Assembly: GCA_949118805.1 (NCBI GenBank)
Contig: CASAUJ010000032.1
Coordinates: 1-15,175, forward strand
Length of the DNA stretch: 15,175 nucleotides
DNA from: an uncultured Clostridia bacterium
GTDB lineage: Bacteria > Bacillota > Clostridia > TANB77 > CAG-508
Reading direction: 5' to 3'
Below, in pieces: positions 1 through 5,738 of this stretch (position 1 is its first letter; every line of letters starts with the position of its first letter). A program made the position numbers and the translations under genes. The notes beneath the pieces are model-generated. The model had not been told where the DNA came from. It saw nothing but the letters and a program-made list of their open reading frames with translations, and did no database searches.

Positions 1-29
1 TACCTTTGCCAAGTGAATATGTGGCTTGA
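1..29 (+). repeat. Direct repeat, left copy (candidate attachment-site core)
   Basis: Bases 1-29 are identical to 2764-2792. Identity may continue left of the window. Immediately after base 29 the copies diverge (about 10 differences in the next 28 bases), a sharp boundary expected of a recombination core at a gene's 3' end. The two copies bracket a roughly 2.76 kb accessory region. Confidence 0.6.
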
Positions 30-57
30 GAAATACCAACCTAAGATTGAGTTGTAA
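1..57 (+). CDS. 3' end of an unidentified gene (partial, cut by window edge)
   Basis: The reading frame is open from base 1 to a TAA at 55-57 and gives 18 residues, starting YLCQVNMWLE and ending in PKIEL. A second copy of the same C-terminus lies at 2740-2820. Past the first 29 bases the copies differ mostly at third codon positions (GAG/GAA, TAC/TAT, CAA/CAG, AAG/AAA), with only K/R and L/I protein changes, so this frame has been under protein-level selection. I do not recognise the family. The rest of the gene lies left of the window. A convergent hairpin terminator follows at 123-172. Confidence 0.6.
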   Translation, partial: YLCQVNMWLEKYQPKIEL

Positions 58-122
58 AATATTCTATTTAATTTTTTTGTTATTGAGATTATACTTTCTA
101 ATTTACTAAACAAACTAGTAAA

Positions 123-172
123 AAAACAAGGGGATAAATTCTTATAAATTGCACCTATTTTCCCCTTGTTTT
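123..172 (-). terminator. Hairpin terminator between convergent genes
   Basis: A perfect 12-bp inverted repeat (AAAACAAGGGGA at 123-134 with its complement at 161-172) extends by four more pairs if one base is bulged. On the minus strand, after the stop of the Bro-N gene, it is followed by a run of T. It also lies just past the plus-strand gene end at 57, so it may work both ways. The loop is long (about 17 nt), which is less typical. Confidence 0.6.
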
Positions 173-180
173 ATATAAAA

Positions 181-1410
181 TTACTTTTTAAAATATGTTT
201 CCTTATAAAAATTATTGTCCCTCAACATTTTATTGATAGACTCAAACTTACAATCTGCAAATTCTTCACACAAATCAAGTATTTCTTTTTCATTATCTTT
301 ACTTAAAACATATCTTCTAATTTTTCCATCATTAAATTTAAAAATAAAAACTTTTTCCTTGCCTAAATATTCGTTCCAAAATCCATTTTGTAATGTCTCA
401 AAAATAAAATTCTCAAACATTTCTATTTTATCACTCGAAAATGAAATTCCATAATTATTTCCATAGGGTTTTATTTCAAAATTATTTTCTTGTAGTTTAT
501 CTATATTGCTAATTCCCATAATATAACTATAATTCATCATTTTTCCTTCTTTCAATATTTTGTTACTATCTAAATTATCTGTCTTTAAATATTTATAATC
601 TAATGCATTTGAATTGCTAATAACTGTTTTGCCTAAATTCTTTTCTAAATCTTCTCTTGCAACTTTTGCTGTATGACCACCCATTTTTGCTACTTCTCTA
701 TTTGCTTTTAATCCATAAGGTCTATGTTCTTTTGCAAGTTCTCTTGTCGCTATTTCCCCTAAATCTGTTAATGCTACTTCAATATCTGTCATATTATCTC
801 TTAATGATTCTTTTCTAATATTTTTATAATCTTTATACTCACTTGCCTTCATTCCTGACCAACTTTGATAAATTTCATTAGTCAATATAGCATATTCATA
901 ATTTTGCTTAATCCCATTTTCTTTCCATACATCTGTTAACTTCTTTCTATCTAAAATCCCCTTTAAACGTGCTTCAATCCATTTATCTGAATAACCTCTG
1001 TTTCTGTAATAGTCAATGGCTCTATTCATAGCAATTTCTGGATCAAAGATCTCATCTATTCTTTCATTTCCCATTTTGGCAAGCCATAATTTAAAAGGCT
1101 CTGCTTTTGGACTTGGTATTGATTCAATCAATCTTAATATTCCTTTTGTATCTAATGTATCTGTTTCACGCATTTTACCATCTGTGGCTTTCATTTTCAA
1201 CTGCACGATATTTTCGTGCAGTTGACTTCCTTCTTGTTTTAATTTTCTTTTTAAATCACTCCAATAGTTTCTTGGAATATTGCTGTTAGTTAATGCTCCA
1301 ATAACATCTACAACACTAAAATAATATTCTTCCTTTTCACTATCCCAAGCACTTCTTATTTCACTGTCTTCAAAAAGATTTGATATTGTTTCTAATTTAT
1401 TATTTTCCAC
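181..1410 (-). CDS. Bro-N family (phage antirepressor / DinD-like) protein with an extra C-terminal domain
   Basis: The start is probably GTG at 1410: AGGAGG sits six bases upstream, whereas the farther ATG at 1476 has no ribosome binding site. This gives 409 residues. The first ~120 residues match the Bro-N pattern (YYFSVVDVIGALT, then IESIPSPKAEPFKLWLAKMG). The middle (~120-275) has the conserved features of the longer chromosomal Bro-N proteins, such as GYSDKWIEARLKGI, SEYKDYK, LRDNMTDIE and a GGHTAKVARE-like segment. Family members are usually called antirepressor or DNA-damage-inducible D-like, and many end near here. The last ~120 residues (from MMNYSYIMG, including GFWNEYLG and CEEFADCKFES) look like an added separate domain that I cannot name. 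DNA binding or regulation is inferred from the family; no partner is evident except the adjacent ATPase remnant. Confidence 0.8.
   Translation of the reverse strand: MENNKLETISNLFEDSEIRSAWDSEKEEYYFSVVDVIGALTNSNIPRNYWSDLKRKLKQEGSQLHENIVQLKMKATDGKMRETDTLDTKGILRLIESIPSPKAEPFKLWLAKMGNERIDEIFDPEIAMNRAIDYYRNRGYSDKWIEARLKGILDRKKLTDVWKENGIKQNYEYAILTNEIYQSWSGMKASEYKDYKNIRKESLRDNMTDIEVALTDLGEIATRELAKEHRPYGLKANREVAKMGGHTAKVAREDLEKNLGKTVISNSNALDYKYLKTDNLDSNKILKEGKMMNYSYIMGISNIDKLQENNFEIKPYGNNYGISFSSDKIEMFENFIFETLQNGFWNEYLGKEKVFIFKFNDGKIRRYVLSKDNEKEILDLCEEFADCKFESINKMLRDNNFYKETYFKK
1198..1224. repeat. Perfect 11-bp inverted repeat inside the Bro-N gene
   Basis: Arms CAACTGCACGA (1198-1208) and its exact complement (1214-1224) flank a 5-base loop. 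The coding meaning is QLHENIVQL, which belongs to the conserved Bro-N region, so the symmetry may come from codon choice. The arms are GC-richer than the surrounding gene. A strong mRNA hairpin or an operator are possible. Confidence 0.5.
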
Positions 1411-1540
1411 TAAAAACCTCCTATCTATATTTTCTAGTGATATCTTTAAATATCTCATTTTTTCTTTATTTTTCATTTTTATATATTAAGGTTAATAGAA
1501 TCATTGCAATACAAGTATTTTGCTTTCATATTATAAAACA

Positions 1541-2367
1541 TTAAATATCAAATTTGCTTTTATGTTCTTTAAAAAAATTATAATATATTTTCATATTTTC
1601 TAATTCATACCATTTTTTTGTTGCAATAGGAATTGAATCTAAATCATATATTTTAGCATTTGGTATAGATAGCAAAAATGGAGAATGTGTTGCTATTATA
1701 AATTGACATTTGAAAAATCGACTTAATTCTGATATTAACTGTATCAATTCAATTTGAAACTTTGGTGACAAACTATTTTCTGGTTCATCTAGTAAATATA
1801 AGCTATCTTCCTTTAATTCTTTATCAAAAAATTCTAATGCTGTTTGTCCATTAGAAAATTCTCTTGCATTTTCTTCTATTCTACTTTTTATAAATTTACT
1901 TTGTGTTTTATTTCTAGTTTCGACTGAAATGCTTAAATCTTCTAAAGAAGAATAGTTAATAGGATTATATTCATATTGCATATATTGTTTTTCTAATTCT
2001 TCCCTTTGCTTATTCTTTTCTTGATTTTCTATTCGTTTAGATAGAATATTTTCAAATATATCTTCACTAAAAATAATTTTACTTCTTAAAGGAATATTAT
2101 TTTCTAAATAATAGTTACTTTTAGTTGTATACATATCAAAGTAATCGGATTTAACTAATGGCTTTTTTCTGCTAATTACTTTTTTGTCCTTATTAATTGT
2201 TTCAGTTTAATATTAAGTAATGTTGACTTTCCAGAACCATTATCACCATAAAAAATTGTAATAGGAGCAAATTCTATTTCAAAAAATTCTTTTTCCAAAA
2301 ATATATGAAAAGGATAGCCACTCCAGTCTTCATTATCGAGTAATTCAAATTTTTTCAAATATACCAT
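1541..2367 (-). pseudogene. AAA/RecF-like ATPase (OLD/AAA_21 type), one-base frameshift
   Basis: Two reading frames together encode one ATPase of about 275 residues. The first part (from ATG 2367; GGAG upstream) holds YPFHIF, an ITIFYG strand and Walker A GDNGSGKST at residues 41-49, then runs out of frame to a stop at 2176. The second frame resumes near 2206 (reading TETINKDKK, then KSDYFDMYTT) and carries an ABC-like SNGQTAL signature, Walker B LYLLDEPENSLS and the switch histidine in IIATHSPFLLS. Loss of one base around 2206-2211 restores a continuous protein that fits the family. The family is small, soluble, predicted ATP-binding, and often found in mobile or defence islands; its substrate is unknown. 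If the frameshift is real, the product is inactive, because Walker A is separated from Walker B. A separate start at ATG 2134 would give only the C-terminal half. Confidence 0.8.
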
Positions 2368-2397
2368 TTTTATTCACTCCTTTTTATATTTGATATT

Positions 2398-2426
2398 ATT
2401 TTAAAACATTTGTTTTTCTAAGTCAA
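2398..2426 (-). promoter_or_regulatory. Promoter of the AAA ATPase gene
   Basis: On the minus strand, TTGACT (2421-2426) and TAAAAT (2398-2403) are separated by exactly 17 bases, about 30 bases before the ATG at 2367. It lies after the stop of the small ORF at 2434, so the ATPase and Bro-N genes could be transcribed separately from that ORF. Confidence 0.65.
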
Positions 2427-2433
2427 GCGAATT

Positions 2434-2580
2434 TTAACTTTTATCTAAATTATTTAGCTTCATAATTAATAATTGTTCCATTGCTTTTTGAAAACTTAAT
2501 CCATCATTATTAAATTTTCTTATAACTGTATATTCCCTTTTTTGTTTTTTGTTTGTATTGTCTTTTGAATTTTCTTCCAT
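2434..2580 (-). CDS. 48-residue protein of unknown function
   Basis: The ORF starts at ATG 2580 with a GAAAGGA ribosome binding site eight bases upstream and ends in TAA at 2434-2436. The protein has a Lys/Asn-rich start and then a compact segment, YTVIRKFNNDGLSFQKAMEQ, that looks folded. From memory, similar short proteins (an I-R-x-[FY] strand followed by a helix) sit beside recombinase genes in mobile elements of Clostridia; that is a weak recollection, not a match. It is the first gene of the accessory region when read on the minus strand. Confidence 0.6.
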   Translation of the reverse strand: MEENSKDNTNKKQKREYTVIRKFNNDGLSFQKAMEQLLIMKLNNLDKS

Positions 2581-2739
2581 TTTATTTTTCCTTTCATTAG
2601 TATTTTATATAGATAATTACATTGATAAATTTATTTTTCTGTTGCTTAATTTTATTTTTATTAAAATTCGTGATTTGCCATTTTTGAGTAATCCTTACAG
2701 CCCCTAATAAAATTGATATGTGTTTTTTTCTGACAGCCA
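2581..2739. other. Non-coding stretch before the right-hand repeat
   Basis: I see no gene here. It holds the upstream region of the 48-residue ORF, an AT-only inverted repeat (AATTTTA at 2648-2654 with its complement at 2662-2668), and unexplained sequence leading into the truncated gene end at 2740. It may represent the mobile-element side of an attachment site. Confidence 0.4.
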
Positions 2740-2820
2740 ATGACGGTGCCACAGTTAATGGCATACCTTTGCCAAGTGAATATGTGGCTTGAAAGGTATC
2801 AGCCTAAAATTGAAATTTAA
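2740..2820 (+). pseudogene. Truncated second copy of the unidentified gene's 3' end
   Basis: The frame from ATG 2740 to TAA 2818-2820 gives 26 residues starting MTVPQLMAYLCQVNMW and ending in PKIEI. Its last 18 residues match the C-terminus at 1-57 with two conservative changes. In this frame a TGA stops the coding three codons upstream of the ATG, so the rest of the gene is missing. Such a displaced gene end is what remains when an integrative element restores the 3' end of its target gene with its own copy. Confidence 0.55.
2764..2792 (+). repeat. Direct repeat, right copy (candidate attachment-site core)
   Basis: Identical over 29 bases to 1-29. Sequence after base 2792 diverges while keeping the encoded residues. 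Together the copies define the ends of the left-hand accessory island. Confidence 0.6.
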
Positions 2821-2831
2821 ATATATCTCAG

Positions 2832-2861
2832 AGTAATCCCCCATTATACTAAAGGATTACT
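2832..2861. repeat. 8-bp inverted repeat
   Basis: AGTAATCC at 2832-2839 pairs with GGATTACT at 2854-2861 across a 14-base loop. It follows the truncated gene end and may be the remnant of its terminator, though no T run follows directly. Confidence 0.35.
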
Positions 2862-2877
2862 TTGAAATCAGTAAAAA

Positions 2878-2912
2878 AGAAATAGACAAAATATCTATTT
2901 CTCTTTTCTTTT
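2878..2912. terminator. Bidirectional terminator hairpin after the antitoxin gene
   Basis: AGAAATAGA at 2878-2886 pairs with its complement at 2894-2902 over a 7-base loop. T-rich tails follow on both strands, so it can end the antitoxin transcript leftwards and any plus-strand transcript leaving the island. Confidence 0.65.
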
Positions 2913-3160
2913 TATTCATCATCATCTATGATTCTCTTTGGTCTAGAAATAACTTCAATATGTTCTCTTTTAGAATTCACTTGCTCTGCTGCTGCAATAT
3001 TAAAGTTTTCTGTCAAAGCAGTATACTTATCCAGACTAATGATAACCATAGAACCATATCCATTTTTTGTTAAATACATTGTTTCATCACTTTCAAGTAC
3101 TTCTTTTTCTATTGCATTATAATTATTTTGTAGATCTGTTACTGGTCTAATTTGTATCAT
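2912..3160 (-). CDS. Phd/YefM-family antitoxin, no toxin partner seen
   Basis: The 82-residue protein starts MIQIRPVTDLQNNYNAIEK and continues with YLTKNGYGSMVIISLDKY, the Phd/YefM N-terminal DNA-binding fold; the C-terminal tail (SKREHIEVISRPKR, then acidic) would be the toxin-binding part. Such antitoxins repress their own operon and neutralise a RelE- or Doc-like toxin, normally encoded directly downstream. Here a terminator follows the stop codon at once and the next sequence is the truncated gene end at 2740, so no toxin is present. It may be a remnant whose toxin was lost, or a stand-alone regulator. A GAAAGGA site lies 11 bases before the ATG. Confidence 0.85.
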   Translation of the reverse strand: MIQIRPVTDLQNNYNAIEKEVLESDETMYLTKNGYGSMVIISLDKYTALTENFNIAAAEQVNSKREHIEVISRPKRIIDDDE

Positions 3161-3226
3161 ACTATCACCAATCCTTTCTCATTGTTAAATATAGTATGTA
3201 CCATTTTTTTTAAATTACACCTTTTA

Positions 3227-3871
3227 TTACAATTTTCTTTCATTATCATTTGTTACATCTCCACTTGTTGTAATTGAAATTTTTTCTCCCATAAAAGTAG
3301 GTGTTGGCTTAAAAATACATTTGATAAAATCTTTATCTCTTGCTAAAATCTCTCTTAACTCTCGATAAATTTGTCCCGCATATTGTCTAGGATTTGCTTT
3401 TACTCCATAACTTTCTAATCCTAACTGTTTGGCAATGTATAAAGAACGGTATAAATGATATTTTTGTGTTACAATCATTACCTTTTTCACACCAAAAATC
3501 TCTTTCGCACGGTACAAACTTTCATACGAAGAAAAACCTGCATGGTCCATGAAAATATCTCTGGAAGGAACTCCTTTATCAATAGCAAATTGTTTCATCA
3601 GATTAACTTCATCATAATCTTTCTTGCTATGATCTCCACTCATAATAATTTTAGGTGCTAATCCTTTTTCATAAAGAGCAATTGCTTCTAATAGTCGATC
3701 CTCCAACATATGACTTGGTTTGTTTCCAATGATTCCTGCTCCTAATACTAAAATGCACTCCATTTTTTCTTCTGATTCTTCTCTTGTTTTTATTTGCCCT
3801 TTTGTTATGATTTGAACATAAAAATTAGTGCATAATAAAATAAAAAATAGTAGTATTCCTATAATTACCAT
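3227..3871 (-). CDS. DUF218 (YdcF/SanA/ElyC-like) membrane-anchored protein
   Basis: The 214-residue protein has one N-terminal membrane segment (residues 2-22) followed by a DUF218 domain: ECILVLGAGI, then LEDRLLEAIALYEKG, KIIMSGDHSKKDYDE, ESLYRAKEIF and VTQKYHLYRSL. Known relatives (SanA, ElyC, YdcF) affect envelope integrity or lipid-carrier metabolism, but the reaction is not established for most. With the single N-terminal anchor the domain is probably outside the membrane. An AAAGGA site sits nine bases before ATG 3871, and a good promoter lies just upstream. The antitoxin gene follows after 66 bases without a visible terminator, so read-through is possible. Confidence 0.85.
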   Translation of the reverse strand: MVIIGILLFFILLCTNFYVQIITKGQIKTREESEEKMECILVLGAGIIGNKPSHMLEDRLLEAIALYEKGLAPKIIMSGDHSKKDYDEVNLMKQFAIDKGVPSRDIFMDHAGFSSYESLYRAKEIFGVKKVMIVTQKYHLYRSLYIAKQLGLESYGVKANPRQYAGQIYRELREILARDKDFIKCIFKPTPTFMGEKISITTSGDVTNDNERKL

Positions 3872-3909
3872 ATATCTTAGTCCTTTCTTCCTATAACATC
3901 ACCCTCTAT

Positions 3910-3938
3910 TTTATATCATACCATCCATTCTTTTTCAA
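3910..3938 (-). promoter_or_regulatory. Promoter of the DUF218 gene
   Basis: On the minus strand, TTGAAA (3933-3938) and TATAAA (3910-3915) are 17 bases apart, and a TG one base before the -10 makes it an extended -10 type. It faces away from the plus-strand promoter at 3977. Confidence 0.65.
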
Positions 3939-3976
3939 TTCTTTCCTAATTTTTTATAAGAATTTGCAAATTATAC

Positions 3977-4005
3977 TAGACATTTTTTAGCTTTTTTGTT
4001 ATGAT
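3977..4005 (+). promoter_or_regulatory. Promoter of the Asn/Thr/Ser-rich surface protein gene
   Basis: TAGACA (3977-3982) and TATGAT (4000-4005) are separated by exactly 17 bases, each one mismatch from consensus. The ATG at 4057 follows with a GGAGG ribosome binding site. Confidence 0.65.
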
Positions 4006-4056
4006 GATAAAAAAACAAAAGAATAAACCAATTTGGTTTAAATGGAGGTAATTAAG

Positions 4057-4512
4057 ATGAAAACTAAAAAAATCATTTTTATTTTTTCAATCATAGCAAT
4101 TGTTATTTTGTTAGGATGTAACTTTTGCTCTGCTGTCGATTTGAACATGACAGATGATTTAACTGACAATACGGATTTAACAGATTCTTCAAACGATAAT
4201 AGTATTTCCAGTAACACAAATACTAACTATACAAATTCTAACACAAATTCAGAAACCAATACCAATTCAAGAAGTAATATGAGTGTTAATAATAATTCTA
4301 CCAATACTGAAAATACTTCTTCAACTACAAATGATCCTACAACTTATCCAGACACTAGTTTACTTGATACTAATCCAACTACTGTTAGTGGTTTAACAAC
4401 TACTTCAGATTCTGGTTTAGAATTTACTACGATTCTTAACATTTTATTAATCGTAATTGGTATTCTTTTAGTATTGTTAGCAATTGCTATTTTAATTCGT
4501 TTAAAAAAATAA
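4057..4512 (+). CDS. Small secreted/membrane-tethered Asn/Thr/Ser-rich protein
   Basis: ATG 4057 is preferred over ATG 4042 because GGAGG (4044-4048) lies eight bases before it and overlaps the earlier ATG. The 151-residue product begins MKTKKIIFIFSIIAIVILLG, a signal sequence with a possible lipobox-like LLGC or a SA-V cleavage site. About 85 residues of low-complexity Asn/Thr/Ser sequence follow, and a C-terminal membrane helix (about 125-147) ends in RLKK. The layout predicts an exported hydrophilic region held by a C-terminal anchor. No LPXTG motif or known domain is seen. Function is unknown. It has its own promoter and terminator and stands beside a second protein of similar layout. Confidence 0.75.
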   Translation: MKTKKIIFIFSIIAIVILLGCNFCSAVDLNMTDDLTDNTDLTDSSNDNSISSNTNTNYTNSNTNSETNTNSRSNMSVNNNSTNTENTSSTTNDPTTYPDTSLLDTNPTTVSGLTTTSDSGLEFTTILNILLIVIGILLVLLAIAILIRLKK

Positions 4513-4518
4513 TTTTTT

Positions 4519-4547
4519 AAAACTCTCCATATGGGAGTTTTTTTTTT
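4519..4547 (+). terminator. Rho-independent terminator
   Basis: AAAACTCTC pairs with GGGAGTTTT (one G-T pair) around a CATAT loop and runs into ten T in total. It directly follows the stop codon at 4512. Confidence 0.85.
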
Positions 4548-4582
4548 GAAATTTTTGTATGTATATTTTTTTCTATTTTTTG

Positions 4583-4625
4583 AATACTAATAGTAGTATT
4601 TAATTTTCATATTCATATATGAAAA
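4583..4625 (+). promoter_or_regulatory. Two adjacent palindromes, possible operator
   Basis: AATACTA (4583-4589) pairs with TAGTATT (4594-4600), spacer four; three bases later TTTTCATAT (4604-4612) pairs with ATATGAAAA (4617-4625), spacer four. Both lie 40-85 bases before the ATG at 4667, where a promoter is expected. A TTGAAT at 4580-4585 overlaps the first palindrome, but no convincing -10 is placed 17 bases away. Binding of a dimeric regulator is an inference. Confidence 0.45.
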
Positions 4626-4666
4626 CTAATAAGCTTCATTGAAATTTTAAATAGGAGGATAATTTT

Positions 4667-5104
4667 ATGTACAAAAAATTATTAACTGGTATCGCTATTC
4701 TTATCTTTGGTATTGCTTCTTTCTCTATTTGTTTTGCTAATAATGGTTTACAAGATGCTGCTGATGGTGTTAGAAATATCGTTGGAGATGCTGAAAATGC
4801 TGTGGAAGGTGCTGCACGAGATATCTCTAATGGAGCAAAAGATATTACTTCTAATATGGAAAAAGGTGCTAATAATGTAGGAAATGCTATCATGAATTCT
4901 GATCAAAATCATAATTATGGTAGAACTTCTACCAACAACGGTTACACTGCAACAAGAACTTCTACCACTGACAATACTTTTATGGGAATGAATGCAACTG
5001 CTTGGACATGGTTAATTATTGGTATTGCGGCTATTGCAATTGTAGCTTTAGTTTGGTATTACTCAATGCAAATTCGTTCCACTGATTATAATGGAAGAGA
5101 TTAA
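4667..5104 (+). CDS. Small membrane-tethered protein with amphipathic-helix region
   Basis: The 145-residue product starts at ATG 4667 with AGGAGG (4653-4658) eight bases upstream. It has a signal sequence (MYKKLLTGIAILIFGIASFS, cleavage likely after CFA), then about 50 residues with alternating small and charged residues (NGLQDAADGVRNIVGDAENA and onward) that look like an amphipathic helix of the LEA/YtxH-like kind. A Thr/Ser/Asn linker follows, and a C-terminal membrane helix (WTWLIIGIAAIAIVALVWYY) with a short charged tail. No catalytic motif is seen. The layout parallels the preceding gene, but the sequences are not evidently homologous. It is monocistronic: a terminator follows. Confidence 0.75.
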   Translation: MYKKLLTGIAILIFGIASFSICFANNGLQDAADGVRNIVGDAENAVEGAARDISNGAKDITSNMEKGANNVGNAIMNSDQNHNYGRTSTNNGYTATRTSTTDNTFMGMNATAWTWLIIGIAAIAIVALVWYYSMQIRSTDYNGRD

Positions 5105-5108
5105 TCTT

Positions 5109-5151
5109 AAAAAGTTGTTAAAAGAAATCTTTAACAACTTTTTATTTTTTA
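5109..5151 (+). terminator. Strong Rho-independent terminator
   Basis: A perfect 14-bp stem (AAAAAGTTGTTAAA at 5109-5122, complement at 5130-5143) with a 7-base loop, followed by a T-rich tail, four bases after the stop codon. Confidence 0.9.
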
Positions 5152-5180
5152 TTGGGTTCTATGAAAATATATGTTATAAT
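5152..5180 (+). promoter_or_regulatory. smpB promoter, extended -10
   Basis: TATAAT (5175-5180) is preceded by TG one base away and by TTGGGT (5152-5157) at 17-base spacing. It starts right after the upstream terminator and lies about 28 bases before the smpB ATG. Confidence 0.8.
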
Positions 5181-5208
5181 TAAAAAAAATTAAATAGAGG
5201 TAAAAAAT

Positions 5209-5664
5209 ATGAATACAAAATTAATTGCCAAAAATCCAACTGCTTATCATAATTATTCCATAGAAGATAAATTGGAAACAGGAATTGTTTTATTTGGAAC
5301 AGAAATAAAATCTATTCGTGCTGGAAAAATCAATTTAAAAGACTCCTATGCTTTCATAAAAAATGGAGAAGTTTATATCTGTGGAATGCATATTAGTCCT
5401 TACGAACAAGGTAATATTTTCAATAAAGATCCTCTTCGTGATAGAAAATTATTATTACATAAAAAAGAAATTAATAAGTTAGTAGGTCTTACCAAACAAA
5501 AAGGATATAGTCTTGTTCCTATTAGTGTTTATTTTAAAGGAAGTAGAGTAAAAGTAGATTTAGGAATTGGAAAAGGAAAAAAACTTTATGACAAACGAGA
5601 CGATTTAGCTAAAAAAGATGCCCAAAGGCAAATTGCAATCAACTTAAAAAACAAACAATATTAA
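5209..5664 (+). CDS. smpB: SsrA-binding protein SmpB
   Basis: The 151-residue protein matches SmpB throughout: the N-terminal KNPTAYHNY, ETGIVLFGTEIKSIRAGKINLKDSYA, an HISPYEQGN segment, DPLRDRKLLLHK, and the C-terminal GKGKKLYDKRDDLAKKDAQR that becomes the basic tail. SmpB binds tmRNA and delivers it to ribosomes stalled on broken mRNAs, allowing tagging and degradation of the nascent peptide (trans-translation). Length and start are normal; AGAGG lies eight bases before the ATG. It has its own promoter. tmRNA itself is not in this window. A long hairpin repeat begins on the base after its stop codon. Confidence 0.97.
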   Translation: MNTKLIAKNPTAYHNYSIEDKLETGIVLFGTEIKSIRAGKINLKDSYAFIKNGEVYICGMHISPYEQGNIFNKDPLRDRKLLLHKKEINKLVGLTKQKGYSLVPISVYFKGSRVKVDLGIGKGKKLYDKRDDLAKKDAQRQIAINLKNKQY

Positions 5665-5727
5665 TGTGCAATGGGGACGTTTCTTTTTTCACATGATATG
5701 TGAAAAAAGAAACGTCCCCATTGCACA
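5665..5727. repeat. Perfect 63-bp palindrome with GGGGACGTTTC core (REP/MITE-like)
   Basis: Bases 5665-5694 and 5698-5727 are exact complements (30 bp each) with a three-base loop. The arm begins TGTGCAATGGGGACGTTTC. The same outer 19 bases recur at 13097-13115. GGGGACG-type hairpins are dispersed repeats in many Bacillota, and from general knowledge some are tied to REP-associated tyrosine transposases. It lies between the converging smpB and DUF1893 genes and would stop transcription from either side. Confidence 0.85.
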
Positions 5728-5738
5728 TCCATTTTATA

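Noticed and set aside
1411..1476. ATG start at 1476 for the Bro-N gene
   Set aside because: It lacks a ribosome binding site, while GTG 1410 has AGGAGG at the right distance and yields the usual family N-terminus.
2718..2792. Alternative plus-strand frame reading to NGIPLPSEYVA and a stop
   Set aside because: The other frame is favoured because the differences between the two gene-end copies are synonymous only in that frame.
2820..2911. Hidden toxin gene downstream of the antitoxin
   Set aside because: The 90 bases hold only inverted repeats and the terminator; no reading frame of toxin length exists on the minus strand.
4042..4056. ATG 4042 as start of the Asn/Thr/Ser-rich protein
   Set aside because: The ATG overlaps the GGAGG that serves ATG 4057, and the signal sequence is normal from 4057.
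5665..5727. Ordinary Rho-independent terminator of smpB
   Set aside because: The arm is far longer than needed, no T tract follows, and a related copy exists elsewhere, so a dispersed repeat is the better call even if it can stop transcription.
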